A DNA stretch of 64,000 bases from Enoplosus armatus (GCF_043641665.1 NC_092184.1:17333108-17397107); one strand, 5' to 3'; counted from the first letter of the stretch, positions 12,816-29,642 are shown. Made by a program: numbers and translations. Notes: generated by a model not told the origin, from the sequence alone.

Positions 12816-14673
12816 TCCAAAGATTTACACACACTAGCAGTCTTGGCCTCGACATTTTACATACACAAGGCAACAGTGGCCCCTTGTGGCCGAGTTGGAG
12901 AACACATAAGCGATGCCATTTCTGCCTTATGCTTGAGATTAGGCTCATTATACTAACAGGTTTGGCTGTTATGATTAATTTTCATTAGTGTGAGATGGAG
13001 GAAATGGACAGCTGACACAGATCATAGATTTTTGCAGTTTGAGCCACAGTGGCATCCTGATTAATTCAAGCATGTTTGACTTTTTTTGAAATCTTGGAAA
13101 CAACAACTATAACTACATAATAATGCTGCAAGTGATTTTTTTGTAAGGAGATATGTGATGTGAAGTAGAATAATATCAGGAAGGTTGGACCTGGAGGACA
13201 CAGACTTTGTATGAATGCTGCTCTGTCTGCTTTTAAGGAGAAAGTGTCATTTTATTCTTAAATTGTACTTATTTCCCAGTGGCTGGGAAAACATTTGAAC
13301 ACAGCTAGTGTGAATTCACTCCAGGTGAAAACACATTAACCTTAGTGTCATTTTTATCACTTAATTGCCAGTAAAATATCTGCAATCTTAATGAATGTGG
13401 TTATATTGGTTGATATTATTAGTGCTGCTTTACCTGTTAACCTCAGCATTTACCTGGCATGGTGGTCTTCATGATATCCACCCCGACCTGCATCCCCTGT
13501 TCTGCAGCGAGCACAGCGTAATCCCCCTGGTGGGACAGGTTGAAACTCCAGGCTGGGGGTTCAGGGCCTAAATCTGAACTGACCTGGACGCAAGCACCAA
13601 GACAGTAATCAGATAGCAGATATTCTAAATTATATGACAAAAAAACATGGCCATCAGGGAACTACTTCTGAAAGCTATTAAACAAGAGGGGAAAGATGTG
13701 CTCAAGTAAACTTTCTGCTGACCTGTGTGAAGTTCTAAATTGAAAGTATAACTTAAGTATTAACTGAAATACGCCATGTCTTGAGCTCAGCAATTACCAG
13801 TGTCCAACATACATCTTAAGTAATTCTATTCATACTATACAGCAAGTACATAAACCCACCCGTACTATGATAACTTAATTTTCACTGCTCAATTGTAGTT
13901 TAGGGGCTATTAACAAGTGAATTACAATACAAACTTTGTTCAAACCCACATTTCAAATTCTAGTGCGGTCCCCAAAGTTTCCAAAAATACTATATTTGGA
14001 GGAACTGTGTCTTAAATAATTCACAAATATTTTCCATTTGATGGAATTGGTGCAGCCATAAAACGCTTCAATGAAGAGCTGGAAGAAGATGACAGAGAGT
14101 GTATATGTGAATATTATCAGACAGTGTGGAAGAAGATGATTGACTGTAACTGGGAGATTTAAAAGGGGGGAAACTAGATGTCATGTACTGTAGTTATTGT
14201 AGTGCAGCAAAACAGAGGAGACAGCACTATACAATGAAGTAAGCTGCTAAGTCAAGACTGATATGTTTTATGGAAACACAATCCATGGTGTGAACCTTCA
14301 GGGGTGCTGCCAGGTAAGGTTTCCCTCTAGGAGATCGCTCCAGTCTGATGTCCGACCAGGGGATCCCCATCCTCTCACACACAAACCTCCTCAGCAACAA
14401 CCTGCCGGCCTGGTAACAAAGACATGGAAATCTTGATTTGACAAGTGGGACGGGAACTAAGCAAGCTGGTAGTGCGATAAGTCAGCATGCAGAGGGTGGC
14501 AGAAAGTAAAAGTTTACAGTCAGGCTCACCATGGCTGATTTGGCATCCTTGACAAACACGAACTGTCCGATCCTGTCTTTCTCCTCCCGCTGAATGCAGC
14601 GAGCAGCGAACAGCCAGTCAGACCTGCTCGGTGTCCACGACCCACAGCGAAAAGCCCAGCGAACAGAGCCCAT
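5867..14673 (-). CDS. aasdhppt: L-aminoadipate-semialdehyde dehydrogenase-phosphopantetheinyl transferase, complete, 7 exons
   Basis: The enzyme moves 4'-phosphopantetheine from CoA to a serine of carrier proteins (cytosolic fatty acid synthase ACP, mitochondrial ACP, 10-formyl-THF dehydrogenase) and is the main such transferase in vertebrates. The spliced CDS is join(14530-14673, 14296-14409, 13454-13583, 12373-12494, 11437-11598, 7182-7247, 5867-6034), 906 nt, 301 residues, against about 309 in human. Superfamily motifs are present: SHQGD (residue about 103), VGVDIM with the metal-binding Asp (about 122) and W-ALKESFIKA with the catalytic Glu/Lys (about 174/178), split across an exon junction. 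The start is fixed by an in-frame TGA six codons upstream (14692-14694). Every junction is GT-AG and the frame stays open. It is head-to-head with msantd4. Motif roles come from knowledge of the family; the rest is read directly. Confidence 0.96.
6035..7181 (-). other. aasdhppt intron 6
   Basis: 1147 nt between exons 6 and 7. It carries a family B repeat (about 6540-6910); otherwise AT-rich with no conserved coding signal. Confidence 0.7.
6540..6910 (+). repeat. Dispersed family B, copy 1
   Basis: Shares TTGGCCACTTGGG, AAGTCCAATATTCACT, TGAGGGAAATATCTG, TTCACCAGCTAG and GTTCTGAGCAGGT-type blocks in the same order with copies at about 48050-48450 and 56200-56640. Confidence 0.65.
7182..7247 (-). 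CDS. aasdhppt: aasdhppt exon 6 (residues 225-246)
   Basis: A 66-nt micro-exon encoding ESLLDADHHVAVALGP, equal to the human ESKIDEHHFVAVAL strand that closes the second subdomain. Acceptor ctgcag, donor gtaagg. Too short to stand out as an ORF; recognised by homology and phase. Intron 5 upstream is the longest of the gene (7248-11436, 4189 nt). Confidence 0.92.
8955..9183 (+). repeat. Dispersed family C, copy 1
   Basis: Starts GGCTGCAACTAACGGTTATTTTC and ends GACTAACTGTTTTAGCCCTA, with ATCGATTAA-type terminal blocks and a central AAAATGTCAGAAAATAG. This is the layout of a very common teleost repeat with ends that are near inverted repeats. Confidence 0.6.
9755..9990 (+). repeat. Purine-rich (GA) tract
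   Basis: Almost uninterrupted A/G on the plus strand for over 200 nt within intron 5. Apparent reading frames here are low-complexity Arg/Glu/Lys and not genes. Confidence 0.75.
10595..10995 (+). repeat. Dispersed family A, long copy
   Basis: Includes GTTGTGGTTTTACGGGGGGT, TGCCAAGCAACCAGCGGAGAC, TTATGCTAAGCTAAGCTAAC and CTCTCGGCAAGAAAGTGAA blocks. Matches, in opposite orientation, the fragment at 2950-3095. Confidence 0.65.
11437..11598 (-). CDS. aasdhppt: aasdhppt exon 5 (residues 171-224)
   Basis: A 162-nt phase-0 exon encoding ALKESFIKAIGTGLGF, the catalytic KES...K motif, then the NLQRVEFHL strand and an acidic stretch (DEEEEED) before WIFE. Donor gtgagt. Aligns without gaps to the human exon until the acidic stretch. 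Confidence 0.95.
11599..12372 (-). other. aasdhppt intron 4
   Basis: 774 nt with two (GT)n runs (11728-11749 and 11844-11872) and a shorter imperfect GT/GA stretch near 12222-12252. No other feature seen. Confidence 0.7.
11728..11872 (+). repeat. Two (GT)n microsatellites
   Basis: About 11 GT units at 11728-11749 and about 14 at 11844-11872, separated by about 95 nt of unique sequence. Confidence 0.85.
12373..12494 (-). CDS. aasdhppt: aasdhppt exon 4 (residues 130-170)
   Basis: A 122-nt exon starting with the last two bases of the split Gly codon. Encodes SVPEFFRIMTRQFTAYEW...AAFHRHW, matching human IPEFFHIMKRKFTNKEW...FYRNW. It ends on the Trp that precedes the KES motif. Its acceptor tract contains a run of 17 C on the minus strand (12518-12534). 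Confidence 0.95.
12518..12534 (-). repeat. C17 homopolymer in a splice acceptor tract
   Basis: Seventeen G on the plus strand read as C17 on the gene strand, ending 23 nt before aasdhppt exon 4. It forms much of the polypyrimidine tract. Confidence 0.85.
12775..12811 (+). repeat. (CA)n microsatellite
   Basis: About 18 pure CA units in aasdhppt intron 3. Confidence 0.9.
13454..13583 (-). CDS. aasdhppt: aasdhppt exon 3 (residues 87-130 in part)
   Basis: A 130-nt exon ending after the first base of a Gly codon. Encodes FNLSHQGDYAVLAAE and VGVDIMKTTMP, the first half of the active site with the Mg-binding Asp. The piece before the SH motif (VSSDLGPEPPAWS) is about six residues longer than I recall for human. 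Confidence 0.95.
13584..14295 (-). other. aasdhppt intron 2
   Basis: 712 nt, AT-rich, with no repeat or second gene recognised. Confidence 0.7.
14296..14409 (-). CDS. aasdhppt: aasdhppt exon 2 (residues 49-86)
   Basis: A 114-nt phase-0 exon encoding AGRLLLRRFV...IPWSDIRL...GKPYLA. It matches the family's AGRLMIRK / GKPVLA segment; the basic residues and the GKP turn contact CoA phosphates in the family. Flanked by acceptor ttaccag and donor gttcac. The intron upstream (14410-14529) is only 120 nt. Confidence 0.94.
14530..14673 (-). CDS. aasdhppt: aasdhppt exon 1 (residues 1-48)
   Basis: Begins ATG GGC TCT and encodes the VRWAF...GSWTPSR N-terminal strand and the EEKDRIGQFVF segment, whose residues help build the CoA pocket in the human enzyme. 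Ends ...KSAM before donor gtgagc. It lacks about a dozen N-terminal residues of the human protein; the upstream stop shows this is not a missed extension. Confidence 0.95.
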
Positions 14674-15010
14674 CCCCTCACCCCTGTCTGGTCACCCGGA
14701 CTCCTCCACAACGTCAAGCTGCTCCCAAGTTGTTAGTGAGCTAACGCTAGCATCGCGCGTTAGCATGTACGGTTTGACTGACAACACAACTTTGGAAATG
14801 TTATATCTCATTCGGGACATTCGGGGTTGTTTCACCGTGAAGCAGCACAGCAGCGGCTAACGGAGGGCTGCTAATAAAACTACTACACCAAAATGTTGCT
14901 CTTTGTTTACATTATGGGTTTGCCAGTGGTGCACATGCCCGGAAGAGCCCGGCAAGATTCGATGTCGTCATATGTGGGCGCGGTGGGGGATTGACCAATA
15001 GGAGCGATGG
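14674..15010. promoter_or_regulatory. Probable divergent promoter, aasdhppt / msantd4
   Basis: Upstream of aasdhppt exon 1 the sequence is locally GC- and CpG-richer (GCATCGCGCGTTAGC, GTGGGCGCGGTGGGGG) and has a CCAAT box at 14995-14999 (GATTGACCAATAGG). A GATGTCGTCATA block resembles a half CRE. No TATA box stands out. The head-to-head layout with msantd4 suggests it fires both ways. Inference; transcription starts are not visible in sequence. Confidence 0.5.
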
Positions 15011-15377
15011 AAACAGTGCGCAACCAACGGTACTTTCACAGCTCTCAGGAATATTGTAAATACGAACAAATCGTGTTGGGGTTTCAATACATATGACAGT
15101 TTTCTGATACTCGAGATGTAAAAATTCTAGAAATAATTCACTCAAGCCAATTGACTGTAAATATGGTGTATCTTAACCTTCTTACTTTAAAAAGACATCT
15201 CTCAGGTAGGCTACATCCTTAAAAATCAATTAAATGTATTCCTTCTGCATCAGAATGGGGAAAGTAGCGCTGTGCTGCTTGAACAAAAGAAAAGCAAATG
15301 CATCATCGCAGCCTCCAATTTTCTATTCCAAATTATATCTGACAAGCACCTATAAAGTTGTATTTACAGCTTGAGCC

Positions 15378-15471
15378 ATGGAAACCTCAGCTTCCGAGTC
15401 ATCCCTGAAGGCAGCATTAAAATTGTACCTCCACGATGTTGTTTTGATTGCGGTACATCTGTGTGGGTAAG
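15378..15471 (+). other. Candidate msantd4 5' exon with short upstream ORF
   Basis: GCCATGGAA is an excellent initiation context at 15378 and opens a 30-codon ORF ending TAA at 15468-15470. Two overlapping splice donors sit exactly there: GG|GTAAGG (after 15466) and AAG|GTGAGT (after 15471). Either donor joined to 17131 leaves this ORF terminated or immediately stopped, so it would be an upstream ORF, not the msantd4 N-terminus. Speculative. Confidence 0.3.
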
Positions 15472-20599
<5,128 letters not shown>

Positions 20600-22100
20600 G
20601 AAAAAGACTGATAAGGGAGAGAGGAAGAGGACGGTTGAAAGAGATGAATATGTTCGATTTTCACCAGCTTCCAGGCGTTAAATTTAATACAGAAAACAAC
20701 CCAGAATATGTGGATTTGCATCAGCACCTGCTCCCTTATCAAGTTTCCCTATGCATACGTCCTTCAGGAAGGTGTGAGGCACTTTAATAATCAATCCTGA
20801 TTTGAATTTGGCCAAGGAGAAGACTGAAATGGAGGGCTGGCATATCTATGACCATCATGACAAAGCAGTGCCTTATGATGTCTTCATTAAATGGGTGGCA
20901 GGACAGAAAAGACGCCATGATAATAAAATCTAGCATTTATTTGGCACACGCAGCTGATTAGCCCTGAACACATTTGATTTATACAATTTTTAAAACAGCT
21001 GTTGCCCCATCCAAATACACTAATGCACAAAACGTGCAGTACGAAACATTAAATGCCGGGATATCAATGCAACACATCACATTCACACACTGAATGAATG
21101 AAAGAATGGAAACATGATGTCTTACTCAAATCAGTGCCAAGTTATCTACTGCATGGGTGCTTGCCTACATATTTAATCTTCCAATACTGAAAAAACGAAA
21201 GTGCACAACTGTTACTCGTGCAGAGAGATTTTTATGCTATTCATGTTTTGCTGTCAAGTTAAAATATCGTTTACACGGTAATACTTGTGACTTTGTACAT
21301 TTCTTCTTTGCTGTTTTTCACAGCCGACATCTTAACTTGTCATAGCAGGGAAAGCACAGGTGCGTTACTAATAACATTAACAATGTCTCTGTTCTATTCA
21401 AGTGAGCCATGACAGTGAGCCAACATGCACAACACCAGGACCCTGAAAATAAAGCAGCTAAATGGAATTCAGCCATCATTTTATATTATTCACACCTGTG
21501 CTTTTCCTACTGCGACATGGGAAAATGTCTTCTGTGAAATAAGGCCTATTACGATTTGGTGCTTTATGCCAGTAAGATTTGGAAAAGAGCCTGAACATCT
21601 GTGATGAGCAGCTATTGGAAGTTTGGGGTGCATGCTAGCAAGTGAAATATTCCTTTAACGGCTGTTTTCTTCAGCTTATATTTTCATTTTAAGTTCTGTT
21701 GTGCTGAAAATGCATTGTGAAGTGTCACTGGCTGCTAAAAACTATATTCTGCTACTGCGTGCTGACAGTTTTGTCGTCCAGCACATCAGACAATGCCTTT
21801 TGGTTATGTTGTTGTGAACAATCGCCCCTTTTTAAATGTTTGTCCCGAGTTAACACCAGTTTGTCTCTTTAAACCACTTGATTTTACGTCACATGACCTG
21901 GCCAGTAGCTATTTTGTTATTTTCTTGTATTATATATCCCTGATATGCATAGATATGTATTTATACACGTTGTTTATGATGTCTTACTCAGTCCCCGTGC
22001 CTCTATGTTAATATGTTTGAATAAAGTTTGTTGAGGAAAAGAAATGTGACTTCCAGACACATTTTGTAACGATCAGAGTCGAATAAAATCTGTGTTACAC
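20600..22100 (+). other. msantd4 3' UTR (inferred)
   Basis: AT-rich sequence without coding signal, ending at the poly(A) signals 22020-22025 and 22082-22087. Earlier AATAAA hexamers at 20932-20937 and 21448-21453 could give shorter forms. Confidence 0.55.
22020..22087 (+). terminator. Candidate poly(A) signals of msantd4
   Basis: AATAAA at 22020-22025 is followed by GTTTGTTGAGG (a GT-rich downstream element), and a second AATAAA at 22082-22087 by TCTGTGTTAC. About 1.4 kb past the stop. Confidence 0.5.
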
Positions 22101-23079
22101 ATTCAAGCCCCAAAGTGCTGCTGCTGACGACCAGCCTCTGTGGTCTCTCTCATGACTTTATGTTCTCAGCATGGCCTTTGAAGAATAGTGGTAAAAGAGA
22201 ATATGAAAATGATTAATTATTATTTTTGTCTCCTCTGTATTGATGCTCCTCAGGAAGCCCACCAGGGGTTCCCTGGATCAATGCGGACTAAAAAGAAGAG
22301 ACGAGCATTAAAAATCACTTTGAGAGCTCAACACTGCATCTCCAAAGAGTCAACTTTTGAGGATTTCAGTAAAGCTGATGTAACCCAGTGACACTGCTGC
22401 CTTTTCTTTCGCATTTCATATTCAAATTGTTTATCTGTGTCAAAGAGGCATGAAAGGGTGGACAAAGTTTTTACTGCAAAACGGGAAACTTTTAACTGAA
22501 CAGAGACAATAAAGCGGGCCAGTGTGAGATGACTGTGAAACATCTAAATCCATGAGTAAACTCTCAAATCACCTGTGCACCTACAGATCCACACACACAC
22601 ACACAGGGACTCAAAGCTGGCAGATCGAATCACAAAGACTAGTATATTTTTCCATGAGGGTTATTTTGCTGTCTGTCTGTCTGTGAGATGAAAGCTATAT
22701 ATAAAAGGCCCTTCTTTAGCTTTGTCTGGATTTAGAACTGGTGTGAAAATCCACTGTATTGTTATGAGGGTCCCTCAGCACTGGAGGCATGCAGTGACTC
22801 GACCGACTGCTGTGTGGACCGTCTGAGACGTGGCAGCTGAGGCCAGAGGTGGAGAAAAAAAATACTCCAATATTTCCTCTCTGATACTGAGTCAGACTGA
22901 TACTTTAAATCCACATTTATCATGTCCTACTTTACCTATTACAGGAATGCAGTCAAATCAGGAAAATCAAATCAGGCTGTGCAATATATTACAGTAAAAA
23001 TCTTTACAGTTAAAATGAAAGAAAAAAACTCAAGGATTCATTCAATCAGAGGAGAAAAAGCTGTAAAGAATAAAGCTGA

Positions 23080-23480
23080 AACGTTATCTCTGTGGTCCTC
23101 TGTCAGACTGTTCCACAGGTGATAAAAACTAAAAGCTGCCTGCCCAGAGGTCGCAGATCTCACTCTTGGTACAGCTAAAAGGTCTCTGCCCATGGATCTA
23201 AGGGGTCTAATACTTTAAAAGCACGTCTGACATTCAGTATACTCTTGTATTTTGAGATTTGGAAAACAGTGGATGGACCTCAGAGATGATCTTGGGTCTC
23301 TGTGAGCAGACCTGCAGCAGTTTAGACAGGAGAGAAATACAGTTACTAAGCCAAGCCTGCTGGTAGTAAAATCCTGCATATTCTGTATCACTTTTGCAAC
23401 ATTTCTTCAATGTTAAAAATGCTCTGCGTGTGACACAGTTAGCATGGACTGCAGCACTTGTGATCAGGTCCAAAACCAAA
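23080..23480. repeat. Dispersed teleost-type repeat fragment
   Basis: Blocks such as TCTGTGGTCCTCTGTCAGACTG, AAGCTGCCTGCCCAGAGGTCG and GATCTCACTCTTGGTACAGC look like a degraded interspersed repeat known from fish genomes. Assigned from memory of the pattern; only one copy in this window. Confidence 0.35.
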
Positions 23481-25074
23481 AAAGTGATTTTTGCAAGAAA
23501 TCGTCATTCATCTACATCATCGTGACAGGTAATTATAACATTGATGAGGTTTAACATATACTGTAGGTGACACTTAAACACTTAAAGAGTTGTTGATTAA
23601 ACTTTACGTGTATTTAGGAGGCTGTAGTTTGTGGTGCTGTTAAAATGAATCACATTATACTTTTCTAATATTCAGTCTACCTTCATTGAAGTGGATGTAT
23701 CCATTATCTAATAAGGATTCTGGTTTTGTCAAGATGCTTAAACCAATTTCTGGTGAACTTCTGAAGTTATTCAGAACTAGGAAACCACAATGTTTTAAAG
23801 AATGCTATTATTATAGCACATGCTACACCATTTTCAATTTTTTTTTAAAGATCATGAAGGTGTGAGGTCCCACTTTGTACAGCAGTTCATTATTATTATA
23901 TTCTGACACAGAGTGGATGGGCGAGAGATATTTAAGGCTTTCAGATTAATACAGAACCTAAATGTTGTCATCTCGTCTTTGGAAAGCAAACTCCTCGACA
24001 TATTTAGGAAAGAATGTGATAATGTCGTGGCCATAGGGCATTGGAGTTAAGAGGCTGTTAGTAGTTTGAAAAAGCACTCTGCTGCTTTTTGCACCCACCT
24101 TCAAAAAATTGACTTGATGTGCATTTATAATGGCATTACTGAAGTCTCAGCCTCTCTACAATTTATCCTGAGTTTGGCAGATGAAGAGGTGACATGCACT
24201 TGTATGTAATTTGACCTGATCCTGAGGGTCAGTGGTCACTCCGAGTCCTAGTTTATAGTTAATAATGTCAAATGTATTTATCACTGGATGAGGGAATACT
24301 TGGTAGAAGCAAATATTTATTTTTCACTGTGAGTGAAAAGATTAATGATAATCCTCCTGAAACAAATCCTTTGGTTTTTTAATAAACTTGTAATTAGTTC
24401 CATTTGATTCACTCTTTAATCTAAACTGAAAATATCTTAGTCACACTTTTCAGATGGCATTAAAATGGATGAAAATCTGATTTATTCCTCATTCAGTCAG
24501 AAAATTATTATTATTCATTTGCTGTCATCTTCTGTCTTGTCTGTATGTCTATAGGTCTGTGTACAGTGTATGTAAATGTATACTCTATGTAGTAAACACA
24601 CTTTGCAGCAGTCTTGAAATAAATAGAGCACAATAACCACCAACAGCAGCAGCAGCAACAACAAAACAGCACAGGGATGAGCTGCCTGTGTGCGCTGAGA
24701 GTGTTGCTGGAATTCAATTTCCTATCCGATCATGAGAGACGCCTCAAAGAAAAAGTGAGAGCAGGGGAGGTGGTCATGATGGGAGAGGAGCTGTGGATGA
24801 GAAATCAGGGTTTGAGATGGATTCCCCTGAGAGAGGGATGCAAAAAAAAAAAAAAAATGGAGAAATGAAGTATGACATGGGGAGGGAGGATGAAGAGAAC
24901 GAGCAGAGGAATATAGAGTGAGAACTGTGGAGAAATGAGGAGGGGCTGGAAGGGATGGGGGATAATGCAGATCTGAGACAGAGACTGAGAAAGAGGAGAT
25001 GAAATGATCCAATGAAAATAAAAAGGTGAAAAGGCTGCTGTCACTGTGCAGTGACGATAAAAAAGGCAAATTGA

Positions 25075-25076
<2 letters not shown>

Positions 25077-25107
<31 letters not shown>
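25077..25107 (+). repeat. (GT)n microsatellite
   Basis: About 15 GT units flanked by GA-rich DNA. Confidence 0.88.
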
Positions 25108-25108
<1 letters not shown>

Positions 25109-25724
25109 ATTTGCACGTGAAGGTGCAAGGTTAAAAGGGTGGCAGGACCGCCTCAAAATTGTTATTTTGCTTCATCTTCGGGTAAATGGGAAATACTTGT
25201 CAGTAATAACCCAGCATGTTATGTGAGTGTATGTGAGTGTATGTGTGTGTGAGAGAGAGTGAGAGTGTGAGTGAGATGGGAAATAATGGCAAATGCTTGT
25301 CAGTGATGGCTCCGCATTAGGAGTGTTAGGTCCCGGTGGATTGAAAAAAAGGCAGCCCAAATGACAAAATCTCAGCAGGCAATTTAACCCTGTAACTGCT
25401 GGTCTACAGCAGCAGAGACTGTGCAGAGTGAGGCTTCACATACACACAGAACAGATAACACATACAAACTTGAGTCTCAGAATTTCAGCAGTTCTTGAAG
25501 ACATCTCAAAGTCAAATCCTCCACCACAGCTGACCCTGACGGCCAGCCTGACATCGCCAGACCAATTCGCAAATGCAAATTATTATGTATCTGTATCTGC
25601 CAGAGCAAATAAAACATGAGCTCACAGATTTGTTTGGTTCCCAGGCTACCTGATGGGCACAACTACAATAAAGACGTTCAGCATGGCTTATGACTCATTT
25701 TAAATTTCTCAACAAATGTCATTT

Positions 25725-26065
25725 TCTGCCGTGCTAGCGGGGTAGCTCTGGGGATGGCAATGTCAGTCCGTCCACTTTGGTCCAGACAGAAATATCTCAA
25801 CAACATTCATGGTCCCCAGAGGATTAATCCTATTGACTTTTCCTCTAGTGCAACCATGAGGTGGGCATTTGTAGTTTTGAATGTAATGTCTCAACCACTA
25901 TAAGATGGATTGCCATGAAATGGACGATACCACTTTGGTGATACCCTGACTTTTTTATCTAGCGCCATCATGAGGTAGAAGATTTTATTAGTGTGTTTTA
26001 TTTCTTAAGTTCACGGCCAAATGCCTTCAAAACAAATGACAAATTAGCCTCAGCCTAATGCGATT
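25725..26065 (+). repeat. Dispersed family D, copy 1
   Basis: GGGATGGCAATGTCAGTC, TTTGGTCCAGACAGAAATATC, GATTGCCATGAAAT and ATCTAGCGCCATCATGAGG occur in order. The copy at 36730-37020 repeats the first blocks and then carries the GTTAGCAT-rich end. Confidence 0.6.
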
Positions 26066-28298
26066 TAACACTTACTAACTTCTTACTGTATTTTCCATGT
26101 GTTTGCTTCAAAATACACTTTGCATTTCTAGTCCATTTCACACGATATCCTAGTATGCATACTGCATTGTTGTAACAAATAAAACAAGAGAAGAATCAAT
26201 CCAATATGGTGAATAACATCACTTCTATGATGTGGCGGTAAATGAGGGCGGCAGGCTGGCTGTGGTACGCAGTACAGGAACAGGATCAGTGGATAAATAA
26301 CCACACAGACAGAGCAGGTTCAGCATTGATGTTTTACTAGAAAAAGAAACCAAATGGAAAGACAGAAACAAAGGAAAAAAGAAACTGTGTGTTAAAGCCA
26401 GAGTGTTGACAGCTCACCAGTCAGCGTTTTGCTGTCGATGCATGAAATCTTATGTGCTGGAGGTGGCAAAGAAATAAACACAATAGTATCATGTGTTGTT
26501 TAACTGCCTGGTGTGTCTGGTTGTGTTGACTGTCTCTTGGCAAATGTATCCACTGTAGAAACCTACTATTACCACTATTTTTCTCATGCTGGATTGCTGC
26601 AGTGAGCCCCCGGGCTGAGAGGAAGTGATTGGAAACCGTCTACCTTGTTTGTTTCAGCCATAAAGAGGGTTGTTGTTTGAGATACTTCGACTTGAATACG
26701 TTTGATGCATGTTGAGGTACGTGTGTGAGTGTAACAAAGACGTTTTTCTGTGTTTTTTTTTTTTTTTGCGAAATGTTAAAGGTTAACAATGTAAAAGGTA
26801 TGCAATGTTCAGAACAAGGAGTCAGAAGATTGTCAATTGGTGTCTCCAGTTCTAAATTGATCTCTATCCCATTATTTTGCAGTGTGTCAGGGCAGAAAGT
26901 AAAGTCATTTGTCTTTGCTGAGATGCACTTTGCACAGAGAGTTCTGTCTTACAGTGGGACAGGAGGGGAGATGAAAGCAGAAGAACAAGGAAGATTTGAG
27001 AGGTGGGCGGAAGGGCAGAGGAAAAAACTGTAGAATTGAAAAAACAACAACAAAGAAGACAAGGAAGAATGGAAGATTTGAGCAGGGCAGAAAACACAAT
27101 ATTTCATTACTACATACAGTATCACTGTATTCAGACACAATCTCTATGGAAGTATCACCACCATGCTAAGTTGTATTACAACAAAAGAAGCAAAACAGCA
27201 CCAATGTAAATCAATAAAAATATAGATTTTTCTTTTCCTAATTGTTCCTCAGATATTAATGCAATGTATGTTTTAGGCTGGCAGTATGTGGATGTGCCAA
27301 TACAGGCTGCCATACCATATATAATAGATTTTCAAAATTTTGTAGGATCGATTGCCTGGCATCATGGATCACGTCCCTAAAAAGTGCAAGCCCTGCTCAG
27401 TTTGAACTCGTGTTGAATTTCAATCTGTAGATGACTCACATCTAGCCAGAAGACAAATAACAAAAAAGCACTGAGGCGTTATGAAATGCAACACAAATGC
27501 TACACTTTCCAAATGTCAGACAGCATTGTTTCCCTACAGCACAGTGATCACAGTGGCCCATCCTCTCCAGAGTTCTCATTGTATTGGCTTCAGTGTTCAA
27601 TACTGGCATCTACATGCTGTTCCAGGGGCCTTTGCAGCCCACCAGCAGAAGATTTTGGGGGTAAAAACACTGTTAGACAATGAAAAACAGTGAATAACTA
27701 CTCGTGAAACAGACAGACAGGCCAAAATAAAGTCGTCCAAACCTCTCATGGTGCTGGAGTGATCACTCTGAGCTGACCCTGTGTATGCAACAATGTGTGT
27801 GCGTGCGTTTCTACGTGTGTGTGTCTGTGTGAGTGCCAGATGGACATTCAGTGTTGAGTAGGACACACAAAGACTGTGGCATATTAATATTCTCAAGTTA
27901 TCAAAAAAACAGCCATATTACAGAATGTATGCCATGGCCTCTGACAATCTGTGATCAATGTTTTCTATAGCTCTCTATAGACGTATAGATATATATTTAT
28001 TTGTATTATATATAATATGTAGATTTATAAAAAAGATTTGATCTTAATTACAAGTAGTGGCATTTTTCTTTTATATTCATTATTGCAATGAATTGTTATC
28101 TAAGATGATTAAAAAAGACAAGTGAGTTCTGTTTTGCTACGCAGTTATTTACAACAGTTTTAAAAAGCAAGCTTTCTGATATGGTACCTTTCCCCGGCCA
28201 CTGGAAAAGACTGAGGATCTCAAATGACGACCAAACTGCCCATTAGAGTCATTACTTTTAGAGAAATTGATACCTATAGAAGCGCACACAGCACAGAC

Positions 28299-28578
28299 CA
28301 GTGGTTCTCAACCTTATTACGGTCCTTGAAACAAATGGTTTACTACTCTACGCACCCCGCTGTGGGGGAAACGAGCAAAGAACGACGAACTTTGATTTGC
28401 CTTTTCCCATTGCTCATTTATCTGGATTAATTATTCAAGATGACGCGGAGGCTGAGTTTGTTGCCCCTAATTGATTGGTTTTATCTCAAATGTTTTAAAT
28501 GCCATATTTATTGCCACTTCCTCTATCATTTATTTTGCAAGATTCTATGAGGTCCCAGTGTTCAGGTTGAGAAGCACT
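28299..28578. mobile_element. Short TIR element, hAT-like MITE
   Basis: Left end CAGTGGTTCTCAACCTTA and right end whose reverse complement is AGTGCTTCTCAACCTGAA form an imperfect terminal inverted repeat (about 14 of 16 in the core) bounding 280 nt without a coding region. The CAGTGGTTCTCAAC start is typical of hAT-family non-autonomous elements. No clear 8-bp target duplication remains. Confidence 0.55.
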
Positions 28579-29033
28579 TTGTTAGGTAGCCATATGAGAT
28601 CTGCCCATGTGTTTTATTTTTTCTTTCCATCACTGAATATACAGTTTAAATCTCGCCTTTGCCACTCGGCAAAAAAAGTAATAATCAATTTGCTATTTAG
28701 CATTTCTACTGTCATGATGATGCTGTTGATGAAGGACTTCTTTAATTACTACTGTTTATGTTTTTTTTTCTTTTACAAACCCCTGTGAATTCTGTGGCCG
28801 AGATCAGCCAGAGTTTCGAGGTTACTTCTGTTCTATCTTGGCTGATTATCTCGCTGCTTTGGGGGCGAGAAATCACTCTATATGCGTAGTAAGAAAGCAT
28901 TTTCATTCAGTTTGAACAGTCCATGGCAAAGTAGCGGGTTTGCACAGTCCAAACGTTCAAGGTTACAGTTTTCTGGTCTTCTAAGGGTGATAATACCTGG
29001 CACTCAGTCTCTGCAGGCAAGTTAAAAGATGAC

Positions 29034-29053
29034 CATGATGATGATGATGATGA
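29034..29053 (+). repeat. (ATG)n microsatellite
   Basis: Six to seven ATG/GAT units. Confidence 0.8.
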
Positions 29054-29606
29054 AAACAATGTTTTGTAGTCTTAGTAAGGCGTTGTCAAGGGGTGTGGCT
29101 TATTGGCCAACATCGTCCAATGAAGACAGAGCAGGAACAGAGTTGTTTGGTTGTTTTTTTTTTTTCCCTTACTGCCAGCTGGGATCATCATCTTTATCAC
29201 AATCATCATCATGATCAGTTTTGTGGTCATGTTCACAGCTCATAGTTCATTTCGTGTAAGTCTGTGCTGGCTCTCCAGTCGGTTTGTCGATATCAGGATG
29301 GTATCCTCCTGAAAAATAATAAAAATGAATGCTGCAGGCAAGTGTGATAGTCTTAGTTGTCCTTTGTTTTTGTTTTTCTCCACTGTTCTCTCCACAGTTT
29401 CACTTGTCTCTTGTAAAATAAGTCAATGGCAGCAGGAATTGAGATGATGATGCGCAGTGTGTGTTTGTGTATTCAAGTGTGTAAAAATGTGTGTTCAGTG
29501 TATCTGAGTATTTGCATTTGAGTATCTGTAATTATATGCATGTTTTTATGTGTGTGTGTTATGCATGAGAATGGTATGTGTGTGATTGTATGCAAGCACA
29601 TGTGGG

Positions 29607-29608
<2 letters not shown>

Positions 29609-29642
<34 letters not shown>
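29609..29642 (+). repeat. (GT)n microsatellite
   Basis: About 17 GT units inside a longer GT-biased stretch from 29450. Confidence 0.9.

Larger units (their letters stand above)
12495..13453 (-). other. aasdhppt intron 3
   Basis: 959 nt. Contains G17 (12518-12534), a purine-rich tract to about 12660 and a long (CA)n run at 12775-12811. Confidence 0.7.
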
